A stretch of 5,123 nt of DNA from an uncultured Prevotella sp. (lineage in GTDB: Bacteria > Bacteroidota > Bacteroidia > Bacteroidales > Bacteroidaceae), in assembly GCA_937874345.1 (NCBI GenBank), contig CALNBT010000178.1:1-5123 (forward strand). Direction: 5' to 3'. A model generated the notes under the pieces. It saw only the letters and a list, made by a program, of their open reading frames with translations, was not told where the DNA came from and did not search any database. Made by a program: the position numbers and the translations under genes. Positions 1-5,123 of this stretch are shown piece by piece (position 1 is the stretch's first letter; each line of letters starts with the position of its first letter).

Positions 1-156
1 TAGGTAAAAGATCGTTGTAGAAGGATAACAAGATTGGTATTAGATAGGTAAGAGATCGTTGTAGAAGGATAACAAGATTGGTATTAGATAGGTAAAAGAT
101 CGTTGCAAAGGGATAACAAACAGGTATTAGATAGGTAAAAGATCGTTGTAGAAGGA
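1..156. repeat. 44-bp direct tandem repeats, about four copies, open at left edge
   Basis: Units begin with taggtaaaagatcgttg at 1, 45, 89 and 132, giving periods of 44, 44 and 43 bases. Copies 1 and 2 differ by a single base (taggtaaaag against taggtaagag). Copy 3 has a few substitutions and is one base shorter. Copy 4 follows the unit until about 157 and then diverges. Copy 1 starts exactly at the window edge, so the array may continue leftwards. The period is not a multiple of three, so this is not a repeated peptide. There are no unique spacers, so it is not CRISPR. No internal palindrome is obvious. The function is unknown; an intergenic minisatellite that could vary in copy number between strains is the simplest reading. 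Confidence 0.9.
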
Positions 157-294
157 TAGACAGTTATTATTTAGGATTAGATTAAGGTTAGGATTGTTAG
201 TAAGGTAAGGTCTTCAATAGAGTAGCTCCAATAGGTATGACAAAAGGTTGGAGTAGAAAAGGTAAAGGATTGTATTAAGGAAAGGTTGAAAAGA

Positions 295-319
295 CCAGTA
301 GCAGCACAAGCTGCTCTGG
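295..319 (+). other. Strong hairpin with acaa loop
   Basis: CCAG (295-298), a bulged T, then AGCAGC (300-305) pair with GCTGCT (310-315) and CTGG (316-319) around a four-base acaa loop. That gives ten base pairs with one bulge, and it is the most stable-looking local fold in the left part of the window. No T-run follows, so it is not a terminator by itself. It lies within the candidate structured RNA. Confidence 0.7.
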
Positions 320-400
320 CTATGTCTCGGGAGGGGAGATCCAAAAGAATCGTTAAACCTCCATTTTTGAGAAAGTTTATAGAATTAGATATGTACATAA

Positions 401-429
401 GCGACGACCGCAACGGGGTGTCGCTTTTT
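401..429 (+). terminator. Rho-independent terminator
   Basis: GCGAC-g-ACC (401-409) pairs with GGTGTCGC (417-424) around a seven-base loop, giving eight base pairs with one bulged G. Five T follow at 425-429. On the opposite strand the hairpin is followed by TTATGT rather than a T-run, so the terminator works for transcription running rightwards. No protein gene precedes it in the window. It therefore ends either an RNA made from the repeat/structured region or a transcript entering from the left. Confidence 0.75.
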
Positions 430-1180
430 CGTTTATTAGACAAGCTTGTTTCTAACTACTAAATGTTATGAAATAGTAGTCCGAGACAATTGTGATGACT
501 TTGTGTGTCGATTATCATGAGTTTGGCCGTCAATTAGATACATATTGCAGGGCAATTGCATTGAGTTTGTATGACTGGTTTGTAGCATATCACGATGTAT
601 GGCCTGTGGGTTAAGCGGTAAAAGGTCGTTTCCCCAAAAACAAGAGGCCAATCTTCAAAGCACTTCGTAAGATCTAATCACTTCATGAACCGAAATATGG
701 TGTATCAGCAAATGCAACGCGAAAAAGAAACACGCCTTTGGCAATAAAGAGTCAATCTTGAATTCCACCCCACGAATGGGCCTCTAAGCCAAGATGTTCT
801 CAAGCGTACATCAGGTCACAGGGGGAAGTCTTCTTACGTTTAGCAAGTAAAGGAAAGTGAAAGATTTGAATCAAACAAATGGCCAACAAATTTCTACGAA
901 TACTATTCTATTCCTGTTTGGATAGGCTTATGAACGAATATGACCCTGAAAAAAGATAATTGTATTATAGAACTTGTGTTTTTGCAATTTTTTTTCCTAT
1001 TTTTACAGATTACAAAGAATAAGAAATCCATCCACTCATCAATTGTTTATTCTTGCATGGAGACTGAATTCGATGGGTTCAGAAAGAATAGCCTCTTTAT
1101 AATCAATGGGCTGTCATCTCAGCTAGCAAATAATATTGTTTGTGGACGAACAGAATCCTGGTTTTATCAATGAAACACTT
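430..1180. other. About 750 bases without a convincing gene
   Basis: This stretch holds only short, overlapping frames on both strands. On the + strand in one frame (coordinates divisible by three) there are ATG-initiated peptides of 39 residues (495-614) and 26 residues (879-959), separated by stops at 612, 675 and further on. On the - strand, 651-466 is open for 61 codons from a TTG. A 77-codon + frame with a hydrophobic stretch lies at 940-1173. None has a recognisable domain, promoter or ribosome binding site, and the open lengths are about what chance gives. It may contain a decayed gene, but I cannot identify one. No tRNA-like fold, long inverted repeat or insertion-sequence end was seen. 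Confidence 0.6.
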
Positions 1181-1657
1181 ATGCTCAAACTTTATAAATT
1201 AACAAGTAGCCAGTATTTTGGATTTTGGTGGATTGGGCTTCTGATCTTCTTGATACAAGAACTTCCTTATATCATCATGCCATTTCTATCACTTCCCTCT
1301 AATCCTATTATGAACATGGAGGAGAGTTCTTTGTTGTTGGATGTATTCGAAAAGATAATTGGCTCTTTATGCGTAGCAACAATGATATTGGTTAATCATC
1401 AAGATGCTAAACTATTTTCGGTTGTGACGAAGAAGGAGAAACTTTTCTTTGGACTTACGATATTTGTATTAGTTTTGAATTTCTTCGGTTGGTTTCTATA
1501 CGATACCGGATTACAGCCAATATGGGTGATGATGGTCTTTCTCGTAACCATGCCACCATTGTATTATATTTTTGTAGGCTTGTGGCGTCGAAATTATATC
1601 TTGGTTATGTTTGGTGTTCCTTTTTTTATTGATTCATTTCATACATGTAATGGGTAA
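1181..1657 (+). CDS. Small multi-pass membrane protein, C-terminus probably frameshifted
   Basis: The frame encodes 158 residues from the ATG at 1181; a TTG at 1136 would add 15 residues but has no better support. Hydrophobic segments lie at about 13-36, 56-72, 87-107, 113-134 and from 139 to the end, so four or five membrane helices are expected. A charged loop (about 72-88, rich in Lys, Asp and Glu) lies between helices 2 and 3. The N-terminus, MLKLYKLTSSQYFGFWWIG, and the PPLYYIFVGLWRRNY segment look like a conserved Bacteroidales family of unknown function, but this is recollection, not a search result. No enzymatic motif is visible. The last helix starts normally (YILVMFGVPFF) and then turns polar (DSFHTCNG, stop) just after a run of seven T (1621-1627). 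Reading with one T fewer continues as PFLLIHFIHVMGNLT with a stop at 1665-1667, a more natural helix end. The gene is therefore either slightly truncated, phase-variable or affected by a base-call error. No clear promoter was found upstream. Confidence 0.7.
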   Translation: MLKLYKLTSSQYFGFWWIGLLIFLIQELPYIIMPFLSLPSNPIMNMEESSLLLDVFEKIIGSLCVATMILVNHQDAKLFSVVTKKEKLFFGLTIFVLVLNFFGWFLYDTGLQPIWVMMVFLVTMPPLYYIFVGLWRRNYILVMFGVPFFIDSFHTCNG

Positions 1658-1695
1658 TTTGACCTGATCGTGCGATAAAGCTACCGTTGGTCAAA
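1658..1695. repeat. 7-bp inverted repeat after the membrane gene
   Basis: TTTGACC (1658-1664) and GGTCAAA (1689-1695) are perfect complements separated by 24 bases, which themselves contain a small ATC/GAT hairpin (1667-1676). It starts right after the annotated TAA. No T-run follows, so it is not a standard intrinsic terminator. It could protect the 3' end of the message or be a binding site; the role is unknown. Confidence 0.45.
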
Positions 1696-1828
1696 GAACA
1701 GGATAGCAGACCATCTCCCGTTGAAGAAGTTCTTGAAAAGCCAGAAGCCCCCATTCTGTCTTGAATCGTTTTGGATAAAATTGTTATTTGTTTTATTTTA
1801 TTTCGCAAGTAGATAAGAATTAAATCAG

Positions 1829-1836
1829 TACCTTTG
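1829..1836 (+). promoter_or_regulatory. Bacteroidetes-type -7 box upstream of the MATE gene
   Basis: TACCTTTG matches the Bacteroidetes primary sigma factor -7 consensus TAnnTTTG exactly. No good TTTG box is found 19-21 bases upstream; the nearest resemblance is TTTC at 1801-1804, which is too far away. Transcription would start near 1842, giving a leader of about 70 bases before the MATE start at 1916. Confidence 0.5.
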
Positions 1837-1865
1837 CGCATCTAATTGTTCGTATCGGATGTTGA

Positions 1866-1949
1866 ATGAAGCCATCTGATGCCAGTAAGAAAGTCTATAT
1901 TGCGTTAGGAGAGCCATGTTTTCGAATCAAAAAAGTGAAATATTATTAG
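1866..1949 (+). CDS. Possible 27-residue upstream peptide overlapping the MATE start
   Basis: An ATG at 1866 opens a 27-codon frame (MKPSDASKKVYIALGEP...) that ends in TAG at 1947-1949. It lies in a different frame from the MATE gene and runs over its start codon at 1916. It sits between the predicted promoter and the exporter gene, where a regulatory leader peptide would be. No ribosome binding site stands out, and a frame of this length is expected by chance, so this is only a possibility. Confidence 0.15.
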   Translation: MKPSDASKKVYIALGEPCFRIKKVKYY

Positions 1950-3304
1950 CAAACATTCGTGAAGGCAGGCCCATGTCGAGGAAAGAAAAGCTCAACTTGA
2001 TTATTGAGTTGAGTATTCCATCTATCCTTGCCCAAATCACCACAGTGATGATGTTCTTTATCGATGCCTCCATGGTGGGTCATCTGGGTACCAATGCATC
2101 GGCTTCAATCGGACTTGTTGAGTCATCAACTTGGTTACTTGGCAGTATGACTAGTGCTGCCTCGATGGGCTTTTCTGTTCAAGTGGCTCATTTTATAGGA
2201 GCCAACGATTTTGTGAAAGCCAGACAAGTATTCCGTCATGGTCTCATTTGTACGCTTATCTTGAGTTTGGTTATCGCCTTGATTGGCGTTTCGATCTATC
2301 AGCCTTTACCATATTGGCTGGGTGGTACACCAGACATTGCCCATGATGCATCATTGTATTTCCTGGTCATTGCGCTGAGCCTGCCGTTCATTCAGCTCTC
2401 TAGTTTGTCTAATGCCATGCTGAAGAGTTCCGGAGATATGCGTTTTCCCAGTTTGATCAGCGTGGGGATGTGTATTCTGGATATTATCTTTAATTATTTT
2501 TTTATCTACATCTTGCACTTTGGGGTCGTGGGAGCTGCCTTTGGAACAACACTTGCCTATGCTGTAGGATCCATGACTTCTGCCTATGTTGCCATTGCCA
2601 CCAATAAGATATTAGCTCTTGGTCAAGACAAAGAACCCTTTGTGTGGATGTCTAATTATGTGGTCAATGCCGTAAAAATAGGAGCGCCGATGGCTGCCCA
2701 GTCGCTTTTGATGAGTGGTGCACAGATTGTCAGTACCATTATTGTGGCGCCATTGGGTAAAGTGTCTATTGCAGCCAATACGTTTGCCATTACGGCAGAG
2801 AGTCTGTGTTATATGCCGGGATATGGAATAGGCGATGCAGCAACGACTTTGGTTGGACAGAGTGTCGGTGCGGGCAGGTTTGATATTTCCAAGAGTTTTG
2901 CACACATGACCATCTTTTTGGGAATGGGTGTCATGGCGTTCATGGGTCTGTTGATGTTTATATTTGCCCCAGAGATGATCGGTTTATTGACACCGGTTGA
3001 GGAAATACGTATGTTGGGTGCACAAAGTTTGCGTATTGAAGCATTTGCAGAACCTTTCTTTGCTGCTTCCATTGTTGCATATAGTGTATGTGTTGGTGCT
3101 GGCGATACAATGAAACCTGCCATGATGAATCTGTTCTCGATGTGGGGTGTCAGGTTGACCTTGGCAGCTTTGCTCGCTTCAACTTATGGTTTGCCGGGTG
3201 TCTGGACAGCGATGGCAATTGAATTGACGTTTAGAGGTAGCATCTTCCTATACAGAATTTTTAATGGCAAGTGGCTCTGGGCATTGCAAAAAGAAAAAGG
3301 ATAG
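1916..3304 (+). CDS. MATE-family efflux transporter
   Basis: This is a 462-residue inner-membrane antiporter of the multidrug and toxic compound extrusion family, which exports cationic drugs or metabolites in exchange for H+ or Na+. The length fits the family's usual 440-470 residues and twelve helices in two homologous halves. Family features visible are an N-terminal helix with an acidic residue followed by the signature FFIDASMVGHLG (about 47-58, Asp50), the MGFSVQVAHFIGAND block after the second helix, and the second-half counterpart GYGIGDAATTLVGQSVGAG. The start at 1916 is supported by AGGAG at 1907-1911 and by the N-terminal amphipathic stretch before helix 1; Met20 (1973) is an alternative. 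A -7 promoter box lies at 1829. The frame is intact. The substrate cannot be told from sequence. The next gene starts about 55 bases later and has its own promoter, with no terminator hairpin seen between them, so some read-through is possible. Confidence 0.95.
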   Translation: MFSNQKSEILLANIREGRPMSRKEKLNLIIELSIPSILAQITTVMMFFIDASMVGHLGTNASASIGLVESSTWLLGSMTSAASMGFSVQVAHFIGANDFVKARQVFRHGLICTLILSLVIALIGVSIYQPLPYWLGGTPDIAHDASLYFLVIALSLPFIQLSSLSNAMLKSSGDMRFPSLISVGMCILDIIFNYFFIYILHFGVVGAAFGTTLAYAVGSMTSAYVAIATNKILALGQDKEPFVWMSNYVVNAVKIGAPMAAQSLLMSGAQIVSTIIVAPLGKVSIAANTFAITAESLCYMPGYGIGDAATTLVGQSVGAGRFDISKSFAHMTIFLGMGVMAFMGLLMFIFAPEMIGLLTPVEEIRMLGAQSLRIEAFAEPFFAASIVAYSVCVGAGDTMKPAMMNLFSMWGVRLTLAALLASTYGLPGVWTAMAIELTFRGSIFLYRIFNGKWLWALQKEKG

Positions 3305-3310
3305 CTAGTC

Positions 3311-3341
3311 TTTGTCATCTAAGAATAATTGATTATTTTTG
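3311..3341 (+). promoter_or_regulatory. Bacteroidetes-type promoter for the kinase/CBM9-like pair
   Basis: TTTG (3311-3314) is followed after 19 bases by TATTTTTG (3334-3341), matching the Bacteroidetes consensus TTTG-N19-TAnnTTTG in both sequence and spacing. Transcription is predicted to start near 3347, only about 12 bases before the first ATG (3359). The message would have a very short leader. This position also rules out the in-frame TTG at 3329 as the start for transcripts made here. Confidence 0.7.
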
Positions 3342-3358
3342 TGCATAAAACCAAAATC

Positions 3359-4462
3359 ATGATGGAAAACGAGAAATTATTGAATGTTGTTTCCAACTTT
3401 CAAATCGAAGGAACGGTAGAGTCGATCATGCCATTCGGTAATGGTTTGATAAATGATACCTATAAGGTCAATACAATTGAGGCAGATGCTCCCAATTATG
3501 TACTTCAACACATCAATAATGCTATCTTTACAGATGTTGATTTGTTGCAACACAATATCGAAGTTGTGACCCATCACATTCGGCAAAAACTCCTTGCTGC
3601 TGGTGAAACGGATATCGACCGAAAGGTTTTACAATTTATTCCAACTGCCGAGGGTAAAACTTATAGCAAGGATGCAGATGGATTGTATTGGCGCGTTTCG
3701 CTGTTTATCCCCGAAGCACAAACATTCGAGACTGTTAATCCAAAATATTCTTATTTCGCAGGAAAGGCATTTGGTCATTTTGAGTCGATGTTGGTTGATG
3801 TTCCAGAAACCTTGGGTGAGACCATTCCTGATTTTCACAACATGGAACTGCGTATGCGTCAGCTTCACGAGGCGATAGCCGCCAATCCCAAAGGTAGGGT
3901 GGCAGAAGTGCAGCCTATGCTGGATATGTTAGAGCTGAACAGTGAAGAAATGTGCAAGGCAGAACGTTATTACCGTGAAGGAAAATTGAAGAAACGTATC
4001 TGTCACTGTGACACGAAAGTCAACAACATGATGTTCGATAAGGATGGTCAGGTACTTTGTGTCATTGATTTGGATACCGTGATGCCCAGCTTTATCTTTT
4101 CTGACTTTGGCGATTTCTTGCGTACGGGTGCCAATACTGTTGCGGAAGATTCCCCCGAATATGATAAGATTGATTTCAGAATGGATATCTTCGAGGCATT
4201 TACAAAGGGTTATCTGGAGTCGGCACAGCGTTTCTTGGAGCCGATAGAGATCGAGAATCTTCCTTATGCTGCCAAGTTGTTCCCATTCATGCAATGCGTT
4301 AGATTCTTGGCCGATTATATTAATGGTGATACTTATTACAAGATCTCTTACGATAAGCACAATCTGGTGAGGGCCAAGAATCAGCTCTATCTCTTTAGTA
4401 GTGTCTCCCGACATGAACCAGAAATGGTTTCGTTTATTCAGTCATGTACCTCTAAAAAATAA
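3359..4462 (+). CDS. NahK-like phosphotransferase (APH fold), probable sugar 1-kinase
   Basis: This encodes a 367-residue cytoplasmic kinase of the aminoglycoside phosphotransferase (APH/choline kinase) fold, closest by motif to N-acetylhexosamine 1-kinase and its Bacteroidetes relatives, which phosphorylate a sugar at the anomeric carbon using ATP. Visible blocks are a glycine-rich nucleotide loop FGNGLINDTYKV (about 26-37), YVLQHINNAIF (47-57), which resembles the LQRIN segment of NahK, the catalytic loop HCDTKVNNMMF with His216, Asp218 and Asn223 (HxDxxxxN), and the metal-binding IDLDTVMPS with Asp237 and Asp239, followed by SDFGDFLR. All key residues are present and the length is normal. 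The start is ATG 3359 or the adjacent ATG 3362; the in-frame TTG at 3329 lies upstream of the predicted transcription start. The actual sugar is not determined; related proteins are often labelled aminoglycoside phosphotransferase or mucin desulfatase, labels that should not be taken literally. Resistance to aminoglycosides is unlikely to be its role. It appears to be the first gene of an operon with the CBM9-like gene five bases downstream. Confidence 0.88.
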   Translation: MMENEKLLNVVSNFQIEGTVESIMPFGNGLINDTYKVNTIEADAPNYVLQHINNAIFTDVDLLQHNIEVVTHHIRQKLLAAGETDIDRKVLQFIPTAEGKTYSKDADGLYWRVSLFIPEAQTFETVNPKYSYFAGKAFGHFESMLVDVPETLGETIPDFHNMELRMRQLHEAIAANPKGRVAEVQPMLDMLELNSEEMCKAERYYREGKLKKRICHCDTKVNNMMFDKDGQVLCVIDLDTVMPSFIFSDFGDFLRTGANTVAEDSPEYDKIDFRMDIFEAFTKGYLESAQRFLEPIEIENLPYAAKLFPFMQCVRFLADYINGDTYYKISYDKHNLVRAKNQLYLFSSVSRHEPEMVSFIQSCTSKK

Positions 4463-4467
4463 TTGTT

Positions 4468-5121
4468 TTGAAACAGCTGAAAGTAAAAAAGCTTCCAATC
4501 CAATTGGAGGAAGTGTCTATGTTGCCTGTCATATTTGATAAGGCTGGCATGGAATATCAAGTAATAGGTACTGCAAATTGGGCAACAGCATATCCCTATA
4601 CTCCGAATGTAATCTTCCGGATCGCCTATAGTGATGAGGCTCTTTTTATTCATTACCGTGTGCGTGAAAACAGTGTCCGTGCAGTGGCACCTCATGACAA
4701 TGGTCATGTATGGGAAGACTCCTGTTGTGAATTTTTCTCTTCGCCTATTGACGATGGCTCTTATTATAATATAGAGTGTAATTGTGCCGGTACAGTTCTG
4801 GTTGGACATGGAACGGGAAGAAACAATCGTTCATTGGCACCACAACCCATTTTGGATGAAATCGGGCGTTGGTCTACGTTAGGTAGAAGACCTTTTGAGG
4901 AGCGGGTAGGCGACTGTGATTGGCAAATGGCATTGGCGATTCCACTCAAAACCTTTTTCATGCACAATATAGCCTCTCTCCAAGGAAAAAGCATTCGTGC
5001 CAATTTTTACAAATGTGGCGACCAACTGCAACAGCCACATTTCCTGTCTTGGAATCCAATTGAGATAGAAAAGCCCGATTTCCATCGCCCCGATTTCTTT
5101 GGTGAATTGGTTTTTGAATAG
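4468..5121 (+). CDS. CBM9-like carbohydrate-binding protein
   Basis: This is a 217-residue protein with the layout of the family 9-like carbohydrate-binding (DOMON-type beta-sandwich) fold spanning nearly the whole length. Matching elements are FRIAYSDEALFIHYRV (about 50-65), the VWEDSCCEFF strand (81-90, the W-x-D-x-x-x-E-x-F pattern of the family), YYNIECNCAGT (99-109), the DWQMALAIP strand (151-159), and the C-terminal HFLSWNPI (191-198) and FHRPDFFGELVF (205-216). There is no signal peptide, so it is predicted cytoplasmic, which is unusual for a binding module but common in stand-alone Bacteroidales members as I recall them. The start is TTG at 4468: the N-terminal KQLKVKKLP segment looks conserved, whereas the first ATG (4519) would drop 17 residues. 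Seven cysteines are present. It begins five bases after the kinase stop, so the two are probably co-translated and may act on the same sugar. Enzymatic activity is not indicated. The stop lies two bases before the window end. Confidence 0.85.
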   Translation: MKQLKVKKLPIQLEEVSMLPVIFDKAGMEYQVIGTANWATAYPYTPNVIFRIAYSDEALFIHYRVRENSVRAVAPHDNGHVWEDSCCEFFSSPIDDGSYYNIECNCAGTVLVGHGTGRNNRSLAPQPILDEIGRWSTLGRRPFEERVGDCDWQMALAIPLKTFFMHNIASLQGKSIRANFYKCGDQLQQPHFLSWNPIEIEKPDFHRPDFFGELVFE

Positions 5122-5123
5122 CC

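Larger units (their letters stand above)
204..429 (+). ncRNA. Candidate structured RNA ending in an intrinsic terminator
   Basis: The + strand carries a run of complementary segments. GGTCTTCAA (209-217) can pair with TTG-aa-AAGACC (286-296), closing over an inner perfect hairpin CTCCAA/TTGGAG (226-231 with 248-253). Next to it is a strong hairpin, CCAG-t-AGCAGC with GCTGCTCTGG and an acaa tetraloop (295-319); it shares only bases 295-296 with the first helix. GGAGG (330-334) can pair with CCTCC (358-362), which is followed by ATTTTT. The region ends in a terminator at 401-429. The order and the terminator's direction fit a + strand transcript, either a small RNA or the structured 3' end of a longer one. 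No known RNA family is recognised, and the 5' end and promoter are not identified. An 88-codon reading frame on the opposite strand (177-443) is considered less likely to be real. Confidence 0.35.

Noticed and set aside
1..156. CRISPR array
   Set aside because: The 44-bp units are contiguous and near-identical along their whole length, with no unique spacers and no cas genes in the window.
177..443. 88-codon reading frame on the - strand
   Set aside because: It runs through the terminator and the stable hairpins, has no recognisable domain, promoter or ribosome binding site, and its low-complexity end derives from the skewed region. RNA structure on the + strand explains the region better.
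940..1173. 77-codon + frame with a hydrophobic stretch
   Set aside because: The hydrophobic segment comes from a T-rich tract (about 980-1010), there is no family resemblance, and no promoter or ribosome binding site is seen.
1658..1695. Intrinsic terminator for the membrane gene
   Set aside because: The 7-bp inverted repeat has a long loop and is not followed by a T-run.
1626..1841. 71-codon - strand frame
   Set aside because: It overlaps the end of the membrane gene and the MATE promoter region, its composition is not protein-like, and no start signals are present.
3329..3358. TTG at 3329 as the kinase start
   Set aside because: It lies upstream of the predicted -7 box and transcription start. 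The extra ten residues are encoded by the promoter itself, and two ATG codons follow at 3359 and 3362.
3359..4462. Aminoglycoside resistance gene
   Set aside because: The catalytic loop is HCDTKVNN with IDLDTVMPS and an LQHIN block, the pattern of NahK-like sugar kinases rather than drug-modifying APH enzymes.

Overview
The window looks like a chromosomal segment of a Bacteroidales bacterium, probably Prevotella-like. This rests on two promoter matches of the Bacteroidetes form (TAnnTTTG, one with a TTTG box 19 bases upstream), on starts with little Shine-Dalgarno sequence, and on two proteins (a NahK-like kinase and a CBM9-like protein) whose conserved blocks resemble Bacteroidales members as I remember them. 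No database search was possible.

The left third (1 to about 1180) has no convincing gene. It opens with about four copies of a 44-bp direct tandem repeat, cut by the left edge. The first 300 bases are extremely G-over-C biased on the + strand. A + strand region able to fold into stacked helices follows (about 204-430) and ends in an intrinsic terminator at 401-429, so it could be an undescribed small RNA or the structured 3' end of a longer transcript. From 430 to 1180 there are only short, mutually overlapping reading frames, possibly decayed sequence.

At 1181-1657 is a small multi-pass membrane protein. Its last helix appears to be disrupted by a frame change at a run of seven T. At 1916-3304 is a complete MATE-family multidrug/metabolite exporter with a Bacteroidetes -7 box upstream. 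At 3359-4462 is a phosphotransferase of the APH/NahK-like fold with an intact HxDxxxxN catalytic loop and a well-placed promoter of its own. Five bases later, at 4468-5121, is a CBM9-like carbohydrate-binding protein with a TTG start, probably co-transcribed with the kinase.

All genes point rightwards. The kinase and CBM9-like pair suggests sugar handling (possibly anomeric phosphorylation of a hexosamine or related sugar). The MATE gene is adjacent, but the internal promoter argues that the pair can be expressed independently of it. The most unusual parts are the repeat/structured-RNA region at the left and the T-run frameshift.
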